64,000 nucleotides of DNA from Paenibacillus hemerocallicola (lineage in GTDB: Bacteria > Bacillota > Bacilli > Paenibacillales > NBRC-103111), in the NCBI RefSeq assembly GCF_006265175.1, contig NZ_VDCQ01000010.1, forward strand, positions 1-64,000, read 5' to 3'. Of the stretch, positions 8,577 through 17,847 are shown piece by piece. Under the pieces are notes generated by a model, which made no database searches, was not told where the DNA came from, and saw nothing but the letters and a program-made list of their open reading frames with translations. The stretch's first letter is position 1, and each line of letters begins with the position of its first letter. The translations under genes and the position numbers were made by a program.

Positions 8577-11500
8577 TCAGGGAGCCGTCGTCTGCAAGTA
8601 ATCGAAACGGATCCAAGTGTTTTTGGACAGCGGGTGTTTGTCGCCTGTGTTCACGATTTTGAGCGAATGCATGCCGAGAGGCAGCAAACCCGTATCCCAT
8701 ATTTTCGATTTGAGCACGCCGGTTCCGCCTCTATAGAAATCGTATGTCTCGATGAATTGCCCGTCCAGATAAATGTCGGCCAACCCTCCGTTGGAAGCAA
8801 GCGTGCCATAGAGGACTCCCCGGCTTCCGTAAAACTCGATCTCTACCGTGGAATTGGCAGCCGTTCCGATCCTCTCCGTCCCGCCGTAATAGCCGGCATT
8901 CGTCGACGTAGTCCAGCTGCCGGTATACGCGACCAACGGATTCGCGCTGTCGATAACGGACGAGGTCGTCGCGATGACCGTAACAGGAGCGGAGCCGGCC
9001 GACAGGACGCCCGCCGGATTGACCGCGTACACTTTGTACTGACCGTGGGCCATGTTCGCCGTCTGGAACGATACCGGGGTTCCGGCCGTCGCCGTAATCT
9101 TCACCCCGTTAACGGATTGGCCGGTCGTCGATACGGCCTGCTCCAGCGCTCCCCAGCTCGCAGCGGTTCCGGACGGTACGAGGTAAAGCAAGCCGTTCTC
9201 CGAGCTGACCGCCGATATCGGCGTACCCGCATATACCGGCCCGGCCGTAACTTGCGAAACGACCGGCGTGGCATAGCCGAGCTCGGTTACTTGCACGGCG
9301 TCGAACGATACGTAGGTATTGCTGGCCAACGCGTTCTTCTGGCCGGTCGGCACGATTTTCAGCACATGCATGCCCGGCGCAAGCGTCCCCGTATCGAACA
9401 AATCCTGCTTCGTCAACAGCGCGGGATTATATAAATCTACCGTCGACGCGAGCTGTCCGTCCAAATAGACGTTGCCGATCCCGTAGGCGGCGTTTTTCGC
9501 CCCCACCCATTTCGCACGGGTACCGAAAAACGGAATTTCCACGGATCCGGCTATATCTCTCGAGAGAAGCATTTTCCCTCCTACGTAATTGCCGGAATAA
9601 GAGCTCCATAGTCCGGCATAGGTCAAAGTCGGATCCGTTTCGTCAATAGCACCCAAAGCCGCTTGGACGATCGTAATGCTTACGGGCTCCAAGGACAAAT
9701 TGTTCGATGTATCGATGCCGTACAGCTTGTATTTGCCTTTGGCGAACCCGATCGTATTCAGGGCCGCCTCCGCCTGCGCCGACGCATTCGCGGAAGAGCC
9801 GTTCGGGGCCGCCGACGCGGCGATGATCGAAGCGGCATCGGCTGCCGTGGCATCCGGCACCAAGTACAGCTTGCCCGCTTCATCGGCCGTCGCGAGCACC
9901 TGCATCCCTGCCGACACTTGCGTCCGGGCGACCGTCAAGACGGGCGGAACCGTATCGATAAACGGATAGTATACGGATAAAGCCACGCTTTGCCCCTGGA
10001 TCGCTCGGAACAGCTCCGATTCCGTTCGCCCGTGTTCGGGATGGGTCACGATCAGGCGATGCTGCCCCGCGGGAACGTCCGTCATCGCATAGCCGCCCGT
10101 CCCCCCGGTGACGGCAGATCGCGAATATCCGGCCAATCGGAGTTCTGCTCCGGAGAGCGGCTCATTGCCCTGCACATATACCGTGCCGGTTACGGTGCCG
10201 GTCGGCGAAAGATCGGTACCCGCCCGGTAAACGGTCAACTTATACACGGAAGATTGTCCGCCAGCCGACTGTACGACAACCGGAAACGGATTTTCCCCAA
10301 CCTGCAGCGGAAGCGTAAAGGTCCCCGCACTCGAGTAAATTTGACCCGCAACCGACAACAGCGCACTCGGCTTATACGTTGAAGCCGTAACGTTCACGGA
10401 GTATACGGCATTGCTTACGGATACGGCATATTCGGTAATTCCCGGATCGAACGACGGTACGATCGGGCCCGGAACAACCGCCAGACCGGACAATGCCGAA
10501 GAAGCAATCAGCCCCAGCTCCGTAATGGCGTGCCGGTATCCTTCGGCGCCGATAGAAATTCGTTTCGGACCGGCACCTCCGAGCGCCCCCGCAGCGAAAG
10601 CGATGCTGCCCGAAGAGACCGTATATTGTCCGCTCGAAAGCGGCACGCCGTTCACCGCGACGGAAGCCAAGCGCCCTCGCCAGACAGGATCGTCGACAAA
10701 GCTTATCGCGACAGCCTCTTCGGCGTAGACGCTCCCCGATTGCTGCGACAATGCCGGCGGTTCCAGGAGCTTCTCCTTTACTTCCAGCCGGCTGACTCCG
10801 AACTTGTAGTTCGTGGCGCTTGCGTGCTTCCCGATATTCGCCAGCGTCATCGTATGTTTGCCGGGGGCTAGGGTCATCGTGCCGAGAGGCCGGAAAACGG
10901 CGCTCGCTCCCGCGCTGGCCGCGTAAAAGTCAAAGGAGGCGATCGGATTCCCATCTATCGAAATCTGGTAAATCCCGTAGCTGGCAGCCGAAAAAGGCTT
11001 GATCCCGATGTCGAATGGTGCTTCTTCGTCGACCTCGAATTCGAACGTGATCGATTCCCCCGCCTGATTCGCTTCAAATTGAACCGTGTTGGAGCCGGAA
11101 ACGTACAGGGTGGAAGCCGACTGCTGCAAGATCGGCAAATTGACGAAATCGAACGTACGGTACGCCCGATTCTGCGAAGTGAACAGCAGGCTCGACGTCT
11201 TCGTCACACCATTCCAATCGACGACAGCGGTAATGTTGGCCGTCCCTTCCCCTATCGCCTCTACGTTTCCCTCCGGGTCTACCCGGACCACGTTTTCGTC
11301 ACTGCTCGCATAGGTCGCCTTGGCCGCCCCGGGAGGAAGCGCCGATCCGTCCCTGCGCGCCGCTTGGACGGTCAGGCTCGCGCTCTCGCCGGCGAGCAAA
11401 TCTTTCTTCGAAGCTTGCAGGCTGACCGACTGCAGCGGATTCGTGTCATAGACGTCCACGTTGTCGATTAGGAAAGAATGAGTGCCGGTCCAAGATTTGG

Positions 11501-14500
11501 CCGGATAATAGTTCATTTTGGACGATCCGTCCGGACGGATTTCGAAGCCCGGATCGTGCTCGTCGAATACGATAATGGCCCCTCCCGGTTCGGAGACGAT
11601 CTCCTTGATCCGGTAACCGCCCGTCGTCTGATCGGGATGCGTCACGACGGCGTATTTACCCCGAAGCGAGGCGGCGTCGATCGCAGCGGCGGTGACGATG
11701 CCGTCATAGGGATCGCCGTTCACTTTCCGTTTCGTTGCCGTAATGACGCCTTGGAGCGTACCGGCTCCCGTCAACGTTTGTCCGCCCTTCGACAGCTGCG
11801 TGCCGCCGATCAAATACATCGACTGGACGACGCCGTCTACCATACGGATAAAGCCCATTTTCCCCCGAAGAGTCATATCGTCCACGACTACCGGTGCGTT
11901 CGTTCCTCCGGGCGAGCTGATCAAAATATCCGTCGTATTGCCGTAGGTGACCTTGATCGCTGCGGCCCCCTCCGGACCTTCGGTCAGCTGCAGCCGATCG
12001 ACCGTATCGAGGCGCGGTCCGGCCGTCCCTTTATAGGGCTCCATTGCCGTTACGAATGTGCTCTTCAGGCTGCTGCCGTCTCGCCTCAGCACGAGCTTCG
12101 GCATGTCGTATTTGTCCGCCTCGTCGTTCGTATCCTTGCTCTTTCCCGACAGCCTCGTCGAGCGAATCGACGGGGATCGGCCCAAATACAGCTCGTTGCT
12201 ACCCGGCTCCAGCAAGCCGGTTATTTTCATTTTCGCTTTTTCGGCGCCGTTCTCGCTCGTAACGAGCGTGACATCGTAACGGTCGCTTTGCAGCTGCGCC
12301 TTCTGCACGTCCCTGACCGAAATATAACCGTAATAATGCCCCTCGGCGCTGCCTTTATCGTTGAATTGCTCCGGCTCCTGCACCTGGGTTCCGGGCGGCA
12401 GCAAATACGGACCGTACTCGTCCAGCGTCATGTCGGTTTCGAATACGGCGTCGCGGTTGGCGTCTCCCTGCAGCGTATACTCGTGGCGGCTGCCGCCGGA
12501 TACGCGGAACAAGTCGATTACGTAGCCTTGGTCGCCATCCGCGCCCGGGAACGATATGAACCAAGGCTCCCGGCTGTACTGCTCCAGTCCGGCGTAAGCC
12601 TCCTTCTGGTCCGCCCGCATCGCCTGAACGGTGCCGACGGGAGCGAATATGCCGATTTTTCCGCCGTGCTTGGAGACGCTGTCGATTTTCATATCTTTGC
12701 TGTCTACGACTACGGTGTTATGTCCCAGCGCCGACAAGGAGAACGACCGGTCCCTCGTGTACGTATAGCCCAAGTCGGGAAGCAGCTCCTGCCCTTCCGC
12801 ATACAGGTTCAGTTGAAGCGGCGCGAAATGATTATGGCCGTATTTCGGCTCGAATTGCAGCCACAGCTGCGATTGGGCGGTTCCCGAGCCTGCGGTCAGA
12901 CGTCCGATTCCCGCGGCCGGCATCAAGAACGAGCCGGCATTCTGAATAGGCGACTGGGCTTTATCGGATGCCCACGAATCCTGAAGCGGCAGCATTTTCC
13001 CGTCGGGATAGACGAGCAGGTTGTTGTCCTTGAGCGACCTCTCGATAATCGGATAATCTTTGGCCATATCCAAATTGTCGAATCGCCTGCCTGTGCGGGG
13101 CGACGCGTAACCGGCCGGATCGGTGTATCCGTCGAGCGCGTTCACGGCCTGGTCCAATCCGTTAGTTGACTGAACGTGATACGACGGGGCCACTTCCTTC
13201 CAATACCCGTCCGATAAAAACTGGGTTTCGACATAATCCTGCATCCATTCGAACGCATTGTGGATATAGTCGGGCTCGTTCAGCATTTTGCCGGCATCGA
13301 TCAAGCCGAGCCACTGGGTATAATTCATATTGCCGAGCGTATACGGATAGCTGAGAGCATATTGCATCGACGGAATGAACATTTGTTCGACAAGCTTTTT
13401 CTCGACGTCCTCGCCGACTTCCTGGCTGAGCACCGATAGGGCGTTCGTCTTCTTCACTTCCGCGTAAGCGCGCAGCAGCGGGCGCAGGCTGTTCAGATCG
13501 GCGACGGACCAGCGGTACCACATGCCGCCCCAATAGTTGAACGGAGGGCCGGACGTAATGTTGATCGGATAATTTCTCCATATGTAGTCGGTCGTCGGCA
13601 CGTAGCCTTCGTACGCCCGAGCGAACCGGTACAGCAGCCTCGCCGCGCCCAGCGCATCCGTTTTGGCGATTTTCTCCGTTTGCCCGGTAGCGTAATTTTT
13701 CTGCAAATACCACAGGTGGGCGGACAGAAAATAACGTTTGCCCTCGGCATCCTCGTAGTAAGGATATTCCAATGTTTCGCCTTTCCGGTTGATCGCCGTC
13801 ACGACATTCGTCTCCGGGTACTGCGAGTTCGGATATACGGTGCCGGTCTTGACCGAGACGAGGCTTTTGTTGTCGGTCGACAGCTTGTACAGCTGGTCCG
13901 GATGCAATTCGGGCATTTCCGGAAGCCCTGTGAAAATAAACCCGGTTTTGTCCGGGATCAGCTCCAGCGTGTCCAATACGAGCTGGGAAGCGGGCGCATA
14001 CACGACTTGGACCGTTCCCGCTGGCGGGTTGGCGGGAACTGCCAAGGCCAGCCCCGCTTCGATCAGGCTGTCCCGGTCGAACGAGACGATCGCAAACTTC
14101 CCTCCTGACGGACTATCCGCCCGATAAGAGTAGACCTGCAGCTCCACGAGGCCGAAATCGAGTACGGGAGGATGCTCGAACGTTATTTCATAGCGGCTGC
14201 CGTACGTAACGCTAGTGACGGTGTTCAACGGCTCCCAGTCGCCCGTCGGGGATTTCCACTTTAGAGCAAACAGGGCGTCATCGGGATCAGGCGCGCTGCT
14301 CCGTTCGAACGAGAGCGTCTTCTCCGTGAAACCGTCGTATCGCAGCTCGGTATTCGCCGGCGACCAGCTTTGCCCTATCGGCGTCTGGCCGAAAAATACG
14401 CTGCCCAACCGCCCTTCGTCGACGATATTGCCTTTGAAGGTGACAGTGCCGCCCGTATCCCAGAACGTGGAGGTACGGATGGGGACCCATGTAAGAAGCG

Positions 14501-15134
14501 GCTTCGTGCCGAGATGATGGACGTGTACGACATTGACCCGCCACTCCGTTCCCGGCGCCGGCACCGCGGCGCCCAAGGCGGATAACGGGACCGATACTTC
14601 CACGGCCGTTCTTCCGCCCGAATCCGTCGTAGCGGTTGTAAACGTATTCACTTTGACCCGCTGCGGATTTTCCTTGGCGATTTCACGCCCGTTGTTCCAG
14701 TCCGTATTCGTTGCTCTCGCCAAAGGTGTCACCGGTAAAGTGACGACATAATGAGGTTCGCCGTACGTTTGCGTACTGACGACCAATTCGATCTTTTCCA
14801 AAATCGCTTTATCCTCCGAAGCGAACGTCCCCCCGAAGTACAGGTTCGTCGAATCGTAAAACATCTTGTAGGACGGACCGTCCGGCACGGGCTCGTTGTA
14901 GTATGCCGTGCGGAAATCGTCGAGCGCGGCCGCGCCGCTCCAGACGCTGTCCGACAGCACGCCGTCGATGACTGGCGCGGTCAGCGTTTCCGGCAGCACC
15001 GTCCATTTGTTCGCATACATCGTTATAGGCGCCCCCGTTTCTGATTCCGTATTCGCCGAAGCCCGCGCCGGTTGGATCAAACCGACCGGAATGCCAAGCG
15101 CCAGCACGATTGTCCATAACAACCATTTGCGCAT
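8577..15134 (-). CDS. Giant secreted heparinase II/III-like polysaccharide lyase, multimodular
   Basis: A 2185-residue secreted protein starting MRKWLLWTIVLALG at an ATG with AAGGAGGGAGAT upstream; a signal peptide ends near ARASA. A CBM9/DOMON-like module covers about 40-240 (PVIDGVLSDSVWSGAA, FYDSTNLYFGG). A heparinase II/III-type catalytic part covers about 430-1150: an alpha-toroid rich in Trp and Tyr, then the beta-sandwich block YGHNHFAPLQLNLYAEG (about 760) and LSALGHNTVVVD (about 800), typical of PL8/PL12/PL21 relatives. Later modules are a Big_2 domain (about 1240-1320), a cadherin-like sandwich (about 1550-1630), a carboxypeptidase-regulatory-like domain (about 1645-1710) and two copies of a beta module at 1830-1955 and 2065-2185 (TYAGLWSSYSGNYVGG, AYTGSWTTSTNAGYYGG). 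The substrate, probably a uronic-acid polymer, is inferred. It is 44 bases downstream of the GntR fusion gene, so probably in one operon. Confidence 0.88.
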   Translation of the reverse strand: MRKWLLWTIVLALGIPVGLIQPARASANTESETGAPITMYANKWTVLPETLTAPVIDGVLSDSVWSGAAALDDFRTAYYNEPVPDGPSYKMFYDSTNLYFGGTFASEDKAILEKIELVVSTQTYGEPHYVVTLPVTPLARATNTDWNNGREIAKENPQRVKVNTFTTATTDSGGRTAVEVSVPLSALGAAVPAPGTEWRVNVVHVHHLGTKPLLTWVPIRTSTFWDTGGTVTFKGNIVDEGRLGSVFFGQTPIGQSWSPANTELRYDGFTEKTLSFERSSAPDPDDALFALKWKSPTGDWEPLNTVTSVTYGSRYEITFEHPPVLDFGLVELQVYSYRADSPSGGKFAIVSFDRDSLIEAGLALAVPANPPAGTVQVVYAPASQLVLDTLELIPDKTGFIFTGLPEMPELHPDQLYKLSTDNKSLVSVKTGTVYPNSQYPETNVVTAINRKGETLEYPYYEDAEGKRYFLSAHLWYLQKNYATGQTEKIAKTDALGAARLLYRFARAYEGYVPTTDYIWRNYPINITSGPPFNYWGGMWYRWSVADLNSLRPLLRAYAEVKKTNALSVLSQEVGEDVEKKLVEQMFIPSMQYALSYPYTLGNMNYTQWLGLIDAGKMLNEPDYIHNAFEWMQDYVETQFLSDGYWKEVAPSYHVQSTNGLDQAVNALDGYTDPAGYASPRTGRRFDNLDMAKDYPIIERSLKDNNLLVYPDGKMLPLQDSWASDKAQSPIQNAGSFLMPAAGIGRLTAGSGTAQSQLWLQFEPKYGHNHFAPLQLNLYAEGQELLPDLGYTYTRDRSFSLSALGHNTVVVDSKDMKIDSVSKHGGKIGIFAPVGTVQAMRADQKEAYAGLEQYSREPWFISFPGADGDQGYVIDLFRVSGGSRHEYTLQGDANRDAVFETDMTLDEYGPYLLPPGTQVQEPEQFNDKGSAEGHYYGYISVRDVQKAQLQSDRYDVTLVTSENGAEKAKMKITGLLEPGSNELYLGRSPSIRSTRLSGKSKDTNDEADKYDMPKLVLRRDGSSLKSTFVTAMEPYKGTAGPRLDTVDRLQLTEGPEGAAAIKVTYGNTTDILISSPGGTNAPVVVDDMTLRGKMGFIRMVDGVVQSMYLIGGTQLSKGGQTLTGAGTLQGVITATKRKVNGDPYDGIVTAAAIDAASLRGKYAVVTHPDQTTGGYRIKEIVSEPGGAIIVFDEHDPGFEIRPDGSSKMNYYPAKSWTGTHSFLIDNVDVYDTNPLQSVSLQASKKDLLAGESASLTVQAARRDGSALPPGAAKATYASSDENVVRVDPEGNVEAIGEGTANITAVVDWNGVTKTSSLLFTSQNRAYRTFDFVNLPILQQSASTLYVSGSNTVQFEANQAGESITFEFEVDEEAPFDIGIKPFSAASYGIYQISIDGNPIASFDFYAASAGASAVFRPLGTMTLAPGKHTMTLANIGKHASATNYKFGVSRLEVKEKLLEPPALSQQSGSVYAEEAVAISFVDDPVWRGRLASVAVNGVPLSSGQYTVSSGSIAFAAGALGGAGPKRISIGAEGYRHAITELGLIASSALSGLAVVPGPIVPSFDPGITEYAVSVSNAVYSVNVTASTYKPSALLSVAGQIYSSAGTFTLPLQVGENPFPVVVQSAGGQSSVYKLTVYRAGTDLSPTGTVTGTVYVQGNEPLSGAELRLAGYSRSAVTGGTGGYAMTDVPAGQHRLIVTHPEHGRTESELFRAIQGQSVALSVYYPFIDTVPPVLTVARTQVSAGMQVLATADEAGKLYLVPDATAADAASIIAASAAPNGSSANASAQAEAALNTIGFAKGKYKLYGIDTSNNLSLEPVSITIVQAALGAIDETDPTLTYAGLWSSYSGNYVGGKMLLSRDIAGSVEIPFFGTRAKWVGAKNAAYGIGNVYLDGQLASTVDLYNPALLTKQDLFDTGTLAPGMHVLKIVPTGQKNALASNTYVSFDAVQVTELGYATPVVSQVTAGPVYAGTPISAVSSENGLLYLVPSGTAASWGALEQAVSTTGQSVNGVKITATAGTPVSFQTANMAHGQYKVYAVNPAGVLSAGSAPVTVIATTSSVIDSANPLVAYTGSWTTSTNAGYYGGTERIGTAANSTVEIEFYGSRGVLYGTLASNGGLADIYLDGQFIETYDFYRGGTGVLKSKIWDTGLLPLGMHSLKIVNTGDKHPLSKNTWIRFDYLQTTAP

Positions 15135-15178
15135 GTGATCTCCCTCCTTGCGGGTAGGCAGGAAGAGAATGTTCAGCG

Positions 15179-16549
15179 TCATGAATGTACGGGGTGCCCG
15201 GACATAATGCTGCTTAACCGGCTGCAAAGCTCTTCTTCGTCCATCATATCCGCCCAATACGCCTTCAATTGCTTCTCCAATTCCTTCATAGCCTTCATTG
15301 GCATATTCAAATCGCGAAGCGTGCGGAACGAAGACATCGTCTCCCGGTATTGCATATAACGGGACGGACGATTCATCTTGCCCGGGACCGTATTGCCCGG
15401 AACTGTCCCCAGGCTCGGAATGCTCATCGTGCGATCCCTGATCCTGACCTGGGCTTCGCCGGACGTCAAAAAGTCGACGAACAGCTGCGCCTCCTCCTTA
15501 TGTCTGGAACGACTGCTGATCCCCAAGCCCATCGAAATGAGCAGCGTCCGCAATTCTTCTGTATATGGCGCAGGCGAAATATCGTACTCCAGGTCCGTAT
15601 CATTCCATACATTCAATCCCATGTAGCTCGTTAGCGTCATGGAAATTTTCCCTTCCAGAAACATCCGGTGGGAATCGTCATTGTCTTCGGACATATGCAT
15701 CGGGAACGCTTTCCGGTTATGCAAGATGCGTTTGCTTACTTTCATGCTCTCCAGCATTTTCGTTCCGTACAAGCTTCTCAGCTTGCCGTCTTCCCATTCG
15801 AAACGTTCCCCGCTCTGCAGCAAAAATACCGGCCAACGGTTCAACGCCGGAACATGGAAGAAAAATCCATAGCGGCCTTTGCCGTCGGACAGCAGCTCCG
15901 CATGCCGGACGAGATCGTCCCACGTCCAGCTGCCGTCCGGCTCCAGCATGCCGCGTTCGCGGAAATGCGCCTTGTTGTAGCAAAGGACGATCGGAGAAAA
16001 AATGATCGGCTGCATCCACAACCGGCCATCCGCGCAAAACAGATCGGATATTTTCGGAAAAAGCTCCGGCTTCGCCGCAAGCGGTTCCAGCATAAACGCC
16101 TCCCCATCTTCAACCAGGCCGTAAAACTGGGTGTTCTCGAGCATGATCAAATCGTTGGAGAACAGCTCCGTCTTATCGCGGTAATTGATGTCTGCGGTTT
16201 CGACCGTAATCCACGGATACAGCCGGTGAAAATGCTCCAATTGCTCCGACAACGCCATATTGCGGAAGGGCGTCCACGTGCAGGCCAGCTTCAGCTTGAC
16301 CCGGGGACGGCTCATGGCCACCCGGTTGCCGACCCGCGGCACCTTCTCGATCCAGCCTTCGTCCGCCAGCAGCTCGAGACCGGCGCGCAACGAATTGTTG
16401 CTCATGCCGAATTTCGCGGCAAGTTGCCTTTCCGGCGGCAAATAGTCGCCAGGGGCATACGTGCCTTCGATGATCTCGCTGCGCAGCGCCCGAATCATTT
16501 CCTCCAACGAGCTCATGAATTGTTCTTTAGTCGGTCTTCTTCTCATCAT
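15179..16549 (-). CDS. GntR-type regulator fused to an ABC solute-binding domain
   Basis: About 456 residues from the ATG at 16547-16549, which has GGAG six bases upstream; an in-frame ATG four codons earlier is possible. Residues about 10-80 are a GntR winged helix (LRSEIIEGTYAPGDYLPPER, then FGMSNNSLRAGLELLADEGW). Residues about 90-420 match family 1 extracellular solute-binding proteins (WTWDDLVRHAELL, RMFLEGKISMTLTSYMG, KHKEEAQLFVDFLTSGE-like), yet there is no signal peptide or lipobox. A cytoplasmic sensor is therefore inferred: a transport-type sugar-binding fold used as the effector domain of a repressor or activator. It precedes the giant lyase and likely controls it and itself. Confidence 0.88.
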   Translation of the reverse strand: MMRRRPTKEQFMSSLEEMIRALRSEIIEGTYAPGDYLPPERQLAAKFGMSNNSLRAGLELLADEGWIEKVPRVGNRVAMSRPRVKLKLACTWTPFRNMALSEQLEHFHRLYPWITVETADINYRDKTELFSNDLIMLENTQFYGLVEDGEAFMLEPLAAKPELFPKISDLFCADGRLWMQPIIFSPIVLCYNKAHFRERGMLEPDGSWTWDDLVRHAELLSDGKGRYGFFFHVPALNRWPVFLLQSGERFEWEDGKLRSLYGTKMLESMKVSKRILHNRKAFPMHMSEDNDDSHRMFLEGKISMTLTSYMGLNVWNDTDLEYDISPAPYTEELRTLLISMGLGISSRSRHKEEAQLFVDFLTSGEAQVRIRDRTMSIPSLGTVPGNTVPGKMNRPSRYMQYRETMSSFRTLRDLNMPMKAMKELEKQLKAYWADMMDEEELCSRLSSIMSGHPVHS

Positions 16550-16691
16550 GCAGCACTCCATTTCATTTCTTTAAAGTTAACCCATCGGCTCCCCCCTCGT
16601 CCGAATGCGCTCCAAATCCGGCCACTGATTCACAGCCTTCTCATTTTATGAATCAGGATAGTCAATACGGGTAGAACAAGGTGTCAACCTC

Positions 16692-16720
16692 ATCATATTT
16701 TACGCTGTAAACGTTGTCAA
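16692..16720 (-). promoter_or_regulatory. Near-consensus sigma-A promoter of the GntR fusion/lyase operon
   Basis: Minus strand TTGACA, spacer of exactly 17, TATGAT. The -35 and upstream half of the spacer lie within the cre-type site. Confidence 0.85.
16706..16719. promoter_or_regulatory. Catabolite-responsive element (CcpA site)
   Basis: TGTAAACGTTGTCA fits the cre consensus TGWNANCGNTNWCA at every position and overlaps the -35 of the lyase operon promoter, the position expected for CcpA repression. Confidence 0.75.
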
Positions 16721-16871
16721 TTTTAATTTAATGAATCACGATTAGAAAAATAATATTTTTTTATGATACAGGTAATTTCGGAAAGGGAGGAAGCGCGGCC
16801 TATCCGGCCTCCATGAGGCTTCATTCGCTTTTCAAACTCATGTATAATCGAAGGATCGGGGGGACTGCGGG

Positions 16872-17708
16872 ATGATCGTCGACTTGAACGAACTAGCCGG
16901 GCAATTCGCCCGGGCTCTTCTTACGGTGGATGCGGTTTATCATACGATCAGGCATCCGAACGAACCGTTTTATGAACATACGGGCGATCGCCTGACGCCC
17001 AAAGCCGGCTTCCTTTTTGCGATCAGAGGTCATACGACCTTTGCCTTTAACGGAACATCTTACGAGATGAGCCCGGGCACCGTCGTTCACGGGGGCAAAC
17101 AGATGGAGCTTCGGATCGCCCCTTCTGCCGACGAGTTCGAGTTTTTTCTGATACATTATACTCCGAACTATAAGCAGCTTGCCGCTGAGGCAGAGTTGCC
17201 TACGGATTACATGCAGACCCACTTCGCACTGGAGCCGGGAGAACACCCGAAGCTGATCGAAAGGCTCAGACAGCTTCACCAGGCTTCCAGGACTCCCGGA
17301 AATTTGGCCGCTATCCGGACCAAGGAGTTGTTCCACGGCATATTGCATGAGTTGTTCGCGTACTCGCGTAACCGTCTGCACAGCGAATCGGGAAGTTCGA
17401 TCGAACAGGCGATTGCCTATATTCAGGATCACTTTATGGAGCCGCTCACAGTTGGGGAAATGGCTGCCCGCTACGGCATGGAGGCGAAGCCTTTCGCCTA
17501 TTTGTTCACCAAATTCGTCGGAATATCCCCGATCGACTACTTGATCCACCACCGGATGAAGCGCGCGGAGGAGCTGCTGACGACGAGCCGCTGTACGATC
17601 GGCGAAATTGCCGTCAGCGTAGGGTACGGCGATGCCCATTATTTCAGCCGTCTATACAAAAAGCATACCGGTCTGTCACCGACCGAATTCCGGAGTCTGA
17701 CCAGATAG
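16872..17708 (+). CDS. AraC/XylS-family transcriptional regulator with cupin-type sensor domain
   Basis: A 278-residue protein. Residues about 15-120 resemble an AraC-type cupin sensor (GFLFAIRGHTTFAFNGTSYE, then MSPGTVVHGGKQMEL). Residues about 175-278 hold the two helix-turn-helix motifs (LTVGEMAARYGMEAKPFAYL and TIGEIAVSVGYGDAHYFSRL) ending KKHTGLSPTEFRSL. It lies 139 bases upstream of a Fur-boxed substrate-binding lipoprotein in the same orientation. In Bacilli, AraC regulators beside such lipoproteins (Btr/FeuA type) activate siderophore uptake, so that role is a fair guess; control of the divergent lyase operon is the alternative. Confidence 0.9.
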   Translation: MIVDLNELAGQFARALLTVDAVYHTIRHPNEPFYEHTGDRLTPKAGFLFAIRGHTTFAFNGTSYEMSPGTVVHGGKQMELRIAPSADEFEFFLIHYTPNYKQLAAEAELPTDYMQTHFALEPGEHPKLIERLRQLHQASRTPGNLAAIRTKELFHGILHELFAYSRNRLHSESGSSIEQAIAYIQDHFMEPLTVGEMAARYGMEAKPFAYLFTKFVGISPIDYLIHHRMKRAEELLTTSRCTIGEIAVSVGYGDAHYFSRLYKKHTGLSPTEFRSLTR

Positions 17709-17812
17709 GCTGGCGATCGATTCGCGAGGATAAGCCATGCATTTGGAAAATAATCCACCTTTGTTTCGGCATTTGTCCATTCTCACAGCCGCTCGCTCCT
17801 TGATATAATTTA

Positions 17813-17834
17813 TTGAAAATGAATATCATTATCA
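17813..17834 (+). promoter_or_regulatory. Fur box ahead of the lipoprotein gene
   Basis: TTGAAAATGAATATCATTATCA contains two overlapping 7-1-7 motifs (TGAAAAT-G-AATATCA and TGAATAT-C-ATTATCA, consensus TGATAAT-N-ATTATCA). It ends 13 bases before the ATG, so iron-dependent repression by Fur is expected. Confidence 0.8.
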
Positions 17835-17847
17835 CGGAGGGTAACAC

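Larger units (their letters stand above)
16626..16745. promoter_or_regulatory. Candidate operators for the GntR fusion (TGAATCA repeats)
   Basis: ATGAATCAGGATAGT at 16648-16662 and ATGAATCACGATTAG at 16731-16745 are near-identical direct repeats on the plus strand; an inverted TGATTCA lies at 16626-16632. They flank the minus-strand promoter, one upstream of the -35 and one about 30 bases past the -10, a layout suited to repression. Assigning them to the GntR protein is inference. Confidence 0.5.
16562..16871. other. Divergent control region between the GntR fusion and araC-type genes
   Basis: About 310 AT-rich bases with a near-consensus minus-strand promoter, a cre-type site and three TGAATCA motifs, each listed. 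I do not see an equally clear plus-strand promoter for the AraC gene. Confidence 0.7.

Noticed and set aside
10820-13169. Several plus-strand frames opposite the giant lyase
   Set aside because: Arg-rich antisense shadows of a continuous, domain-rich minus-strand protein.
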